Source: CAYVBN01 sp964538565
Lineage (GTDB): Bacteria; Pseudomonadota; Alphaproteobacteria; Rhizobiales; Xanthobacteraceae
Length of the DNA stretch: 14,754 nt
NCBI GenBank assembly: GCA_964538565.1
Contig: CAZIGW010000045.1
Coordinates: 1 to 14,754, forward strand
Direction of reading: 5' to 3'
Each line of letters begins with the position of its first letter. The first letter of the stretch is position 1. Under the pieces are notes generated by a model. It worked only from the letters and a program-made list of their open reading frames with translations, was not told where the DNA came from and ran no database searches. This document shows, in pieces, positions 6,575 through 14,105 of the stretch. The position numbers were made by a program, and so were the translations under genes.

Positions 6575-7963
6575 TCAGGCGGCGATCAGGCGCTCGCGCG
6601 TCGCCCAATCGAGCGTTCGGTCGAGCGCCCGGCCGAGCCGGTCGAACAGTTCGTCGATTTCCTGCGGGCTGATGATCAGCGGCGGACAGACCGAGACGAC
6701 GTCCCCGCCGATCGCGCGCACGATCAGTCCCTCCTGCTCGGCCATGCGCACGCAATAGGCCCCGACGGCGAGCAGCGGATCGAAGGAGCGTTTCGTCTTC
6801 TTGTCGGCGACGAGTTCGACGGCGCCGATCAAGCCGAGTCCGCGTGCTTCGCCGACCAGCGGATGCGCGCCGAGCGCCTTGAGGCGGCCCTGGAACTGCG
6901 GCGCCTTGGCGGCCGCCTGCTCGACGATGCGCTCGCGCGCGTAGATCTCGAGCGCCTTGAGGGCGACCGCCGCCGAGACGGGATGCCCCGAATAGGTAAA
7001 CCCGTGGCCGAAGGTGCCGATCTTCCGGCTCTGCGCAAGCAGCGCCTGGTACATGGCCTCCGGCAGCATGACGCCCGCGATCGGCAGGTAGGCGGACGAC
7101 AGCGCCTTGGCGACCGAGATCGCATGCGGACGAAGGCCGACCGCCTCGCAGCCGAACATGCGGCCGAGACGGCCGAACCCGCAGATGACCTCGTCGCACA
7201 CGAGATAGACGTCATGCTTCTCGCAGACGGCCGCGATCTTCTCGAAATATCCGGCCGGATGGACGATCACGCCGCCCGCTCCCATCACGGGCTCGACGAA
7301 GAAGGCCGCGACCGTTTCCGGCCCCTCGCGCTCGATCAGCGCGTCGAGCTCGGCGGCGAGCCGGGTGGAGAATTCCTGTTCGCTCTCGCCCTCGGCCGCG
7401 CCGCGATAGTGGTGCGGGCACGCGGCTTGGAGAAAATTGGCGATCGGCAGGTCGAAGTCGATCTGGTTGGTGGCAATCGCCGTCAGCGACGCCGAGGCGA
7501 TCGTCACCCCGTGGTAGCCCTTGAGGCGGCCGATGATCTTCTTCTTGCGTGGCCGGCCGAGCGCGTTGTTCATGTACCAGATGAGCTTGATCTGCGTGTC
7601 GTTCGCCTCGGACCCGGAATTGCAGAAGAACACCTTGGAGACCGGCACCGGCGCGATCTCCTTCAGCCGTTCGGCGAGCTCGATCGCCGGATCGTGGCTC
7701 TTGCCGCTGAACAGATGCGCGAACGGCAATTTCCGCATCTGCGCGGCGGCCGCTTCGACAAGCTCCTCGTTGCCGTAGCCGAGCGCCGTGCACCACAGGC
7801 CGGCCATGCCTTCTAGGTAGGCCCTGCCGGCGTGATCATAGACGAACACGCCCTTGCCGCGCTCCAGAACGAGCGGACCCGCATCGCGAAACGCCGCGAG
7901 ATTCGTGTAGGGGTGGACGAGCGTTTCGATGTCGCGGGCGGCAAGATTGGTCGGCACGGTCAT
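6575..7963 (-). CDS. class III omega-aminotransferase (PLP-dependent)
   Basis: PLP-dependent transaminase of 462 residues, fold type I, cytoplasmic. The phosphate-binding NSGSEAND is at 115-122, the ring-contacting Y150-H151 at KGYHG, D257 in VCDEVICGFGR, and the Schiff-base lysine K286 in SVAKALSS. HGFTYSGHP (320-328) is the second-subunit phosphate loop. W57 in MAGLWC and R416 in LIVRAIGGD correspond to the substrate-pocket Trp and the flipping Arg of the Chromobacterium violaceum amine:pyruvate transaminase as I remember it. The likely reaction is transfer of an amino group from an amine or omega-amino acid to pyruvate; the natural donor is unknown. The frame is open far upstream, but the ATG at 7961-7963 has a good GGAAGG site 7 nt away and gives the normal N-terminus. 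It lies 68 bp downstream of the extensin-like gene. Confidence 0.93.
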   Translation of the reverse strand: MTVPTNLAARDIETLVHPYTNLAAFRDAGPLVLERGKGVFVYDHAGRAYLEGMAGLWCTALGYGNEELVEAAAAQMRKLPFAHLFSGKSHDPAIELAERLKEIAPVPVSKVFFCNSGSEANDTQIKLIWYMNNALGRPRKKKIIGRLKGYHGVTIASASLTAIATNQIDFDLPIANFLQAACPHHYRGAAEGESEQEFSTRLAAELDALIEREGPETVAAFFVEPVMGAGGVIVHPAGYFEKIAAVCEKHDVYLVCDEVICGFGRLGRMFGCEAVGLRPHAISVAKALSSAYLPIAGVMLPEAMYQALLAQSRKIGTFGHGFTYSGHPVSAAVALKALEIYARERIVEQAAAKAPQFQGRLKALGAHPLVGEARGLGLIGAVELVADKKTKRSFDPLLAVGAYCVRMAEQEGLIVRAIGGDVVSVCPPLIISPQEIDELFDRLGRALDRTLDWATRERLIAA

Positions 7964-7970
7964 GGCGGAA

Positions 7971-7976
7971 CCTTCC
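7971..7976 (-). promoter_or_regulatory. ribosome binding site fixing the transaminase start
   Basis: GGAAGG on the minus strand, 7 nt before the ATG at 7963-7961. The reading frame continues open upstream for about 150 codons across the neighbouring gene, so this site and the family-typical N-terminus decide the start. Confidence 0.65.
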
Positions 7977-8031
7977 GGTCGGCGCGTTGTCGTGGAAACC
8001 GCGCGCATTCTGGACGCCGGACCCCGGCGCG

Positions 8032-8874
8032 TCAAAGCCCGCGGTGCGCGGGATGGCTCGACCGCGAACTCGCCGCCGGCCGCGGTCGCGGCAGCGGAAC
8101 AGTCCCGGCGTCGCTCGCGACGGTCGTTTCGTCGCCCGGCCTGCGCAGGTCCCATTGGCAGATCCGGTAGCCATTGCGCCGCTGGCGCAGGTCGACGTGC
8201 ACGTGATCCTCGTGATAGCCGTCGGAGCCGGGGCCGAGCACGGTCGTAAATCGCGCGCACGCGCTTCGCCGCAGCGCTTCGCGCAGGTCGGCCGCGACCT
8301 TCGCGTCCGTCAGCACGATCTCTTCTTCCTCGCCGAGCCTCAGCGCATGGATGTCGAGGGCATCGGCCCGTCCGTGCTCGCTGAGTTTGGTGCCGGCGAC
8401 GCGGTTCTGCCCGCGGCACTCGTAGGAATCCTCATCCGTCAGCGCACGCAGGCCGCCCCGATCGGCAACCTCCGGGGCGATATCCTCGCGCACCCAGCGC
8501 ACCAGCACCTCGGCCATCGGGCAGCGCAGCACCGCGGGCGGCATGACCGCGACGCGCGTCCCGTCGGCGAGCACGATCGCCTGCAATTCGATCACGTCCG
8601 CGGCGCCGCATTCGCCCGGCCCCGAGAGAGCCGGCATGGCGCGATAGACCGCGCGATCGGCCGTGAGGTGCGTCTGGCACGCGCTCGGCGCCGGTGCGCC
8701 GGGGCTCGGCTGCTCCGGCTTCCCGGCGTCGCGCGGGGCAGCGAAACCCGCTCCGGACAATGGCGGCGAATCGCGATCGTGCGACGCGGGGCGCGGACGT
8801 GGCAGCGGGATGCGTTCGGCAAAAGCATCGCTCACGCCGACGAGTATGGCCACGACGCAGAGAATGAGCTTCAC
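8032..8874 (-). CDS. extensin-like C-terminal domain protein (LAS peptidase-like)
   Basis: Exported 280-residue protein of the bacterial extensin-like family (Extensin_C). A signal peptide is likely cleaved after DAFA (about residue 19). A Pro-rich linker follows (about 21-63), and the folded domain spans about 65-245. The pattern SEHGRADALDI (165-175) and HEDHVHVDL (221-229) gives H167, D174 and H224/H226 in the order of zinc ligands in LAS (M15-type) peptidases, so murein peptide cleavage is plausible but unproven. Cysteines at 66, 89, 118, 153, 206 and 239 probably form disulfides. PLPRPRP occurs just after the signal (23-29) and again near the C-terminus (260-266). The start is a GTG (8872-8874) without a clear ribosome binding site, chosen because it begins the signal peptide. 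It probably shares a transcript with the transaminase downstream. Confidence 0.9.
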   Translation of the reverse strand: MKLILCVVAILVGVSDAFAERIPLPRPRPASHDRDSPPLSGAGFAAPRDAGKPEQPSPGAPAPSACQTHLTADRAVYRAMPALSGPGECGAADVIELQAIVLADGTRVAVMPPAVLRCPMAEVLVRWVREDIAPEVADRGGLRALTDEDSYECRGQNRVAGTKLSEHGRADALDIHALRLGEEEEIVLTDAKVAADLREALRRSACARFTTVLGPGSDGYHEDHVHVDLRQRRNGYRICQWDLRRPGDETTVASDAGTVPLPRPRPAASSRSSHPAHRGL

Positions 8875-9071
8875 GTAGGCGATGGTGGCGAAAATTGCGG
8901 TTTTTGTACGGGACGAGGCCGCCGACGACTGCGCTTGGCGAGGCGCGACGGCGGGGGTTGCGACCCGATCGCGCCTCGCGCGGAGCGGCGCTCGTGGCGG
9001 ATCGCGCTTCCCGGTTGCGTGGCAGCAAAATGCGCGCTGTGATAGGCGCTTCCGGAGGGGAAGGGATTGCC
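8875..9071. other. divergent promoter region, extensin-like gene / helicase
   Basis: 197 bp between two divergent starts. An A/T-richer patch (about 8888-8908) near the extensin-like start could hold its promoter. TTGCGT (9015-9020) and TGTGAT (9038-9043), 17 bp apart, are a weak candidate for the helicase promoter. The helicase frame is open from TTG 8895, but residues before 9072 look unlike a protein start and lack a ribosome binding site. Confidence 0.35.
9054..9065 (+). promoter_or_regulatory. ribosome binding site fixing the helicase start
   Basis: GGAGGGG (9054-9060) runs directly into AAGGG (9061-9065), ending 6 nt before the ATG at 9072-9074. It supports that ATG over the in-frame ATG at 9030 and the TTG at 8895. 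Confidence 0.65.
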
Positions 9072-12000
9072 ATGGCCGAACCGCGGCAGAAGCTCGTCAG
9101 TCTTCTCGACTACATCGAACAGGTCGTACGGCTCGACGAACGCGTGGCGTTCCGCCTTGCCGATTACAAGCTCGCGGACGGATCGACCTTCGCGGTCTCG
9201 AATGCCGACACACGCGATCTTCCCGGCATCCGTCACGACCTGCGCGACGAGGAAGGTCCGATCTGGCTGGAGGTCGAGCGGCTTTCGCGCAACGAGCCTC
9301 CGTCTCCTCCGAAGGATCTCGCCGACTGGATCGCGTTGTCGCCGGACCCGGAGAAGAGGCCGGAAATCCGCGCTCGACGCGTGGTGACCGTATCGGCGGC
9401 CGAGCGCGACGAGGCGTTGGCGAGCGGCGAGGTCCGGCCCGAGGACGTGCTCGACACGCCGCGAAGGCGGGACGAAACAGACAATTCACCCCCTCGCTTC
9501 GACCTGACGCTTCGCCTGGAGGATCGCCCCGACATCCTCTTTTCGGTCGAGCGATGGATTGACGAAACCTGGACGAACTGGTCCGCCGGGGAACTGCCGC
9601 GACGGCGGACGATCGCGCTCTATCAAAAGCTCTACAGGATCTTCCAGTTGATCGAGATGGGAGGCGCCGAAAGCCCGATCGAGCTCATCTGGGGAATTGG
9701 GGTCGTCCATTGGCAGAAGGCCGGCATCTTGCTCGACCGGCCATTGCTGGAGCGCCGGGTCGAGATCGAGCTCGACGACCGCCGCGGCGGTCTCATCCGG
9801 ATCCGGCCAACGAGCGCCGAAGCCCTGTTCGATCTCAAGCCGTACGAGGAGATGGGCTGCACGGGATTGCCGGGCCTGTCCGATCTGATCCGGCGGGAAA
9901 TCGAGCGGGCCAACGAGGACGAGGGCATTTCGCCGTTCGTGCGCGAAAGCTTCGAGACGGTCCTCTCGTCGGCGGGCGCGCGCCTGGACGGTGACGGCCG
10001 CTACGTGCCGGAGATCGCCGGCGCCGCCGATGCGGCGGATCCGGCGCGTCTCACCGTCACCGACCGATGGGTTCTGTTCGCTCGCCCCCGTTCGCAGCAC
10101 GTGGTCCTGCAGGACATTGACCGGTTGCGGCGATACGCCGAAAACGAGGCGAACGACATCGGCGGGCTCGCGCAGCGCCTTGTCACCGAGCCGTCGGACG
10201 CGCGGCCGAGCGAAGCGTGGACGCCGCTCAGCACGAAAATCGGCGACAGTCTGCCCGGCGTCGGGCCGGCGGAGGAAAAGGCAAGCCTCGACGATGTCTT
10301 CTTTCCGAAGCCGTTCAACGACGACCAGATCGAAATCGTCCGTCGGCTGTCGGCCGCGACCGGCCTCGTCGTGCAGGGGCCGCCCGGCACCGGAAAGACG
10401 CACACGATTGCCAACCTGATCTGCCACGCGATGGCGACCGGGCAGCGCGTCCTTGTGGTCTCGCGCGGCGAATCCGCGCTGAGCGTGCTCAAAGACCAGC
10501 TTCCGGAGGAAGTGCGGCCGCTTGCCATCGCCGTCCTGTCGAACGAACGGCAAGGCCTGCGGCAGATCGAGAGCGCCATCCGCGAAATCCAGAGCGTGGT
10601 CGAAAGCACGCAACCGGCGAACCGGCGTCTCGTGATCGCCGGGCTCGAAAGGGAGATTCAGGGACTCCAGGACCATGTCCGTGCCGTCGACCGCGAGATC
10701 GACCAGATCGCGCAAGCGCATCTGGCAAAGCTCGGCCCGCGCACGGAAACCCCCGACGCGCTTGCCCGGCGCATCGTTGCCGAGCGCGAGGCGTTCCAAT
10801 GGTTCGTCGATCGGCCGGCGCGATTTGCCGCGGAAACCGACCTGTCGGATTCAGACATGGCCGCCCTGTCCGCGGCGCGCCGGCGCGCGGGCGAATGGAT
10901 CGACCACCTCGGGGTCGCGTTGCCGGCCCCCGCCGATCTGCCGGACGTCGAGACCATCGCGCGCTGGCACGCCGACCTCGTGGGCGCGGCGCAATACGGC
11001 CAGGCCGCGAGCAGCGGCCCCGCGTCGTCGATCCGGGTGACCGCGGCCAACGCCGACGAGGCGATGGCGGTGGCGCGGACGCTGGAAGACCTGGCACGGC
11101 TGCAGGACCTCGTGGCCGAAGCGCGGTGGATCGAGGCGATCTGGAAGGCGGCGATCCGGGGCGAACAAGATCCCTGGTGCGACCGCCTGCGGGAACGGAT
11201 CGGCGAAGCCGCCGCCATCAACGCCGACTGGGCCGGGCTGCTCGGCCGCGCGGTGGAACTGCCCGAGGGACTGCTCGACGACGAGGACGCGCAGGCCGCC
11301 ATCGGACGCGCGGCGGGCGGACAGCGGCCCTGGCCGCTCATCGCGCTCGGCAAGGGCCGCGCCAAGGCGCTGGTCGCGGCCATCAAGGTGGACGGCGCCT
11401 GCGTGCGCGACGACGACACGCAGGCCTGGCGCCACGTGGCGTCCGTGCTCGCCGTCGCCTTGCGGCAACGGGCGGCCAGTGCGCGCTGGGATGCCTTTGC
11501 CAACGAAGTCGGGGCGCCGTCCGGCCCCGATCGCAAGGCCGCCGTCGAGTTCTGTCAGACCGTCCTGCGCGTATGCGATGACGTGCGCGCCCGTTCGTCG
11601 GCGCTCGCATCGATCGTCGCAGATGCCTTCACGGTCGAGGCGCTTTCGACGGATCGTGAACTCTGCCTCGCGCTCGCCCGGCAGATCGGCGCCGCCGCCA
11701 CATCCGCCCGCCTGTCCGCCGTCGAGCAGGACCGCCGGCGGATCCTCGCGCTTTTTCAAGGCGGCGACCAGACCTCCGTGCTGATCCGCCAGTTCTTCGA
11801 GGAGCTCCTGGGCAAACCGTGGGCCGGCGCGGAAAAGATCACGAGCCTGTGGGCCGCCGTCCTCGACCGTCTCGGCGAGATCAAGGCGCGCGCCCGCGAT
11901 TTCGAAGTCATTCGCAGCGTCAGCGACGCGATCGCCGCCGCCGGCGCGCCCGCCTGGGCCAGGCGCCTGCGCGAAGAAGCCGCCGGCGACGACGATCCGC

Positions 12001-14039
12001 TGTTGCCGCCCAACTGGCGCGAGGCATGGGACCACGCCGCCGCCGAAGCGCTGCTCGCGCGCATCGACCAGCGCGAGCGGCTGGCGCAGCTGGCGGCCGA
12101 TCGCGCCCAGGCCGAGGCCCGTTGCCGCAAGCTCTTCGGCGCGCTCGTGCGCGAACGGACCTTCTACGAACTCGACCGCCGCCTGTCGCCGTCGATCAAG
12201 GCCTCGCTCGTGCAGTTCGTGCGCGCGCTCGCCCGCATCGGCAAGGGGACCGGCAAGTCCGCGTGGATCCACCGTCGCGCCGCGCGCGAAGCGATGTCGC
12301 GGTGCTACGGCGCCGTGCCGTGCTGGATCATGCCGAGCTGGCGCGTGGCCGAGCAGCTGCCCGCCGAGCTTGCCGCGCTCGACCTCGTCATCATCGACGA
12401 AGCCTCCCAATCGGACGTCACCGAGCTGCCGGTGCTGCTGCGCGGCCGGAAGATTCTCGTGGTGGGCGACGACCGCCAGGTCAGCCCGACCGCCCCCTTC
12501 GTCACGCAGCAGAAGATCAACCAGCTGCGCCACCACTTCCTGCGCGACCTCCCGTACGGGAGCCTGCTCGAGCCGGGCGAGAGCGTCTACTACCTCATGC
12601 GCGCGGTGTTCCCGAACGAGCGGCTGATGCTGAAGGAGCACTTCCGCTGCGTCGAGCCGATCGTCCGGTTCTCCATGCAGTTCTACCCCGAGAAGATGCT
12701 GCCGCTGCGCGTGCCGACCGCACGCGAACGCATCGATCCTCCGCTCGTGGACATCTACGTCCCGCACGGCAGGCGATCGAAAAGCAGGCGCATCAACGAA
12801 GCCGAAGCCGAGGTGATCGTGCAGGAGATCGCGGACCTGACGGCGCGGCCCGACACGCGCGAGCGCACCGTGGGCGTCATTTCACTGATCGGCGCCGAGC
12901 AGGCGGAATTCATCCGCGCGAGGCTGTCGGAGACGATCGGCGAAGAAGTGATGCAGCGCCACGCGATCCTGTGCGGCGACAGCGCCGCCTTCCAGGGCAC
13001 GGAACGCGACATCGTCTACCTGTCGATGGTGGCCGACCCGCTGCACAAAACGGCGCTGACCATGCAGCGCTACGAGCAGCGCTTCAACGTGGCGGTGTCG
13101 CGCGCACGCGACCGCCTCGTGCTGGTGCGTTCGGTGAAGCGCGAGGACCTCAACCCGGAAGACCTGAAGGCGAAGCTCATCGCCCATTTCGAGAACCCGA
13201 TGCCGGAGACCGAGGATCAGCCCGAAGACGTCCTCGCCCGCTGCGAATCCGGTTTCGAACGCGATCTGATGCGCCGGCTGATCGAGCTCGGCTACCGCGC
13301 CAAGTCCCAGGTCGGTTCGCTGGGATTCCGGATCGACATCGTGGTCGAGGGCGCGGGCGGAGAGCGGCTGGCGGTCGAATGCGACGGCGATCGTTACCAC
13401 GGCTCGGAGCAGTGGGCGCAGGACATGCGCCGCCAGCGCGTGCTCGAGCGGGTCGGCTGGCGATTCTGGCGCTGCTTCGCCTCGAGCTTCTATCGCGACC
13501 CGGACGCCGTGCTGGCCGATCTCCTCGACACGCTCGCGCGCATGGGCATCGAGCCCGCGAAAAACGGCGCGGCCGCGGATCCGCTGCGCCGCCATACCGA
13601 GCACCGGATCGCCGCGCCGCCGCGATCCACGACGGAGCTGCCCGGCATCGATCTCGGCGGGGCGTCATCGCAACCGGCCGCGCAGCCTGCAACCGACGGC
13701 GGCGGCGAGCCGGGCGTCGCGCTCGGAGACAAGGTGGTGGTGCTTTTTTCCGACGGTTCGCGGCAGTCCGTTCAGCTCACGGCCGCGTCGGACAGCCTCG
13801 ATCACGGCCAGCTCTCCGTCGACTCCGCGCTCGCCCAGGCGATGCTCGGCGCCGAGGAAGGCGACGAGATCGAGCTGCCGCCGGAGCGCGGCCAGCATCG
13901 CAAGGCGCTGATCGAGAGCATCGAGAAGAACGGGCTGCATCGCGGCGCGGCCGCGAACGGTCCGTCTGTCGCGGCGGCCACGATCCCGGCCCGCAGTCCG
14001 GCGAGCCGGTTTGCAGCGGGACACGAGGCGCATTCGTGA
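9072..14039 (+). CDS. giant SF1 helicase fused to a Vsr/MTES_1575-type nuclease and a GreA_C-like domain
   Basis: A 1655-residue protein with no signal or membrane helix, so cytoplasmic. The N-terminal region (about 1-410) is shared with large bacterial UPF1-like helicases, for example PRRRTIALYQKLY and ELIWGIGVVHWQKAG. Walker A GPPGTGKT is at 436-443. A mostly helical insert follows, with a likely coiled coil at about 523-552. Walker B VIIDEASQSD ends at 1115, with D1109-E1110. Further SF1 motifs are GDDRQ 1132-1136, LKEHFRC to 1193, FQGTERD 1307-1313 and FNVAVSRAR 1338-1346. A PD-(D/E)XK nuclease domain (about 1390-1480) has FERD, D1422 in RIDIVV, and E1436-C-D1438-G. The last part (about 1549-1620) resembles GreA's C-terminal domain: GDKVVVLF, then GQLSVDSALAQAMLG and EGDEIELP. 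DNA unwinding with cleavage is expected. Antiphage defence is inferred from helicase-Vsr relatives. The next gene starts 66 bp later without a visible terminator. Confidence 0.92.
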   Translation: MAEPRQKLVSLLDYIEQVVRLDERVAFRLADYKLADGSTFAVSNADTRDLPGIRHDLRDEEGPIWLEVERLSRNEPPSPPKDLADWIALSPDPEKRPEIRARRVVTVSAAERDEALASGEVRPEDVLDTPRRRDETDNSPPRFDLTLRLEDRPDILFSVERWIDETWTNWSAGELPRRRTIALYQKLYRIFQLIEMGGAESPIELIWGIGVVHWQKAGILLDRPLLERRVEIELDDRRGGLIRIRPTSAEALFDLKPYEEMGCTGLPGLSDLIRREIERANEDEGISPFVRESFETVLSSAGARLDGDGRYVPEIAGAADAADPARLTVTDRWVLFARPRSQHVVLQDIDRLRRYAENEANDIGGLAQRLVTEPSDARPSEAWTPLSTKIGDSLPGVGPAEEKASLDDVFFPKPFNDDQIEIVRRLSAATGLVVQGPPGTGKTHTIANLICHAMATGQRVLVVSRGESALSVLKDQLPEEVRPLAIAVLSNERQGLRQIESAIREIQSVVESTQPANRRLVIAGLEREIQGLQDHVRAVDREIDQIAQAHLAKLGPRTETPDALARRIVAEREAFQWFVDRPARFAAETDLSDSDMAALSAARRRAGEWIDHLGVALPAPADLPDVETIARWHADLVGAAQYGQAASSGPASSIRVTAANADEAMAVARTLEDLARLQDLVAEARWIEAIWKAAIRGEQDPWCDRLRERIGEAAAINADWAGLLGRAVELPEGLLDDEDAQAAIGRAAGGQRPWPLIALGKGRAKALVAAIKVDGACVRDDDTQAWRHVASVLAVALRQRAASARWDAFANEVGAPSGPDRKAAVEFCQTVLRVCDDVRARSSALASIVADAFTVEALSTDRELCLALARQIGAAATSARLSAVEQDRRRILALFQGGDQTSVLIRQFFEELLGKPWAGAEKITSLWAAVLDRLGEIKARARDFEVIRSVSDAIAAAGAPAWARRLREEAAGDDDPLLPPNWREAWDHAAAEALLARIDQRERLAQLAADRAQAEARCRKLFGALVRERTFYELDRRLSPSIKASLVQFVRALARIGKGTGKSAWIHRRAAREAMSRCYGAVPCWIMPSWRVAEQLPAELAALDLVIIDEASQSDVTELPVLLRGRKILVVGDDRQVSPTAPFVTQQKINQLRHHFLRDLPYGSLLEPGESVYYLMRAVFPNERLMLKEHFRCVEPIVRFSMQFYPEKMLPLRVPTARERIDPPLVDIYVPHGRRSKSRRINEAEAEVIVQEIADLTARPDTRERTVGVISLIGAEQAEFIRARLSETIGEEVMQRHAILCGDSAAFQGTERDIVYLSMVADPLHKTALTMQRYEQRFNVAVSRARDRLVLVRSVKREDLNPEDLKAKLIAHFENPMPETEDQPEDVLARCESGFERDLMRRLIELGYRAKSQVGSLGFRIDIVVEGAGGERLAVECDGDRYHGSEQWAQDMRRQRVLERVGWRFWRCFASSFYRDPDAVLADLLDTLARMGIEPAKNGAAADPLRRHTEHRIAAPPRSTTELPGIDLGGASSQPAAQPATDGGGEPGVALGDKVVVLFSDGSRQSVQLTAASDSLDHGQLSVDSALAQAMLGAEEGDEIELPPERGQHRKALIESIEKNGLHRGAAANGPSVAAATIPARSPASRFAAGHEAHS

Positions 14040-14105
14040 CGCCGCGAGTTCGGGCGGCGTGGAGCTCGCTGTCGATTGCCAGCCGCCAGCAACCCGGTTC
14101 GTGAC

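Noticed and set aside
7964..8419. N-terminal extension of the transaminase frame
   Set aside because: It overlaps the extensin-like gene in another frame and is composed of Arg/Ala-rich noise. The ATG at 7963 has a good ribosome binding site.
10851..12767. 638-codon open frame antisense to the helicase gene
   Set aside because: Long antisense frames are expected opposite GC-rich genes. The product has no recognisable motif, while the plus strand has full helicase motifs in the same interval.
11819..14104. 761-codon plus-strand frame overlapping the helicase in another frame
   Set aside because: Very Arg/Pro/Ala-rich product with no domain pattern; it is the frame-shifted shadow of the helicase.
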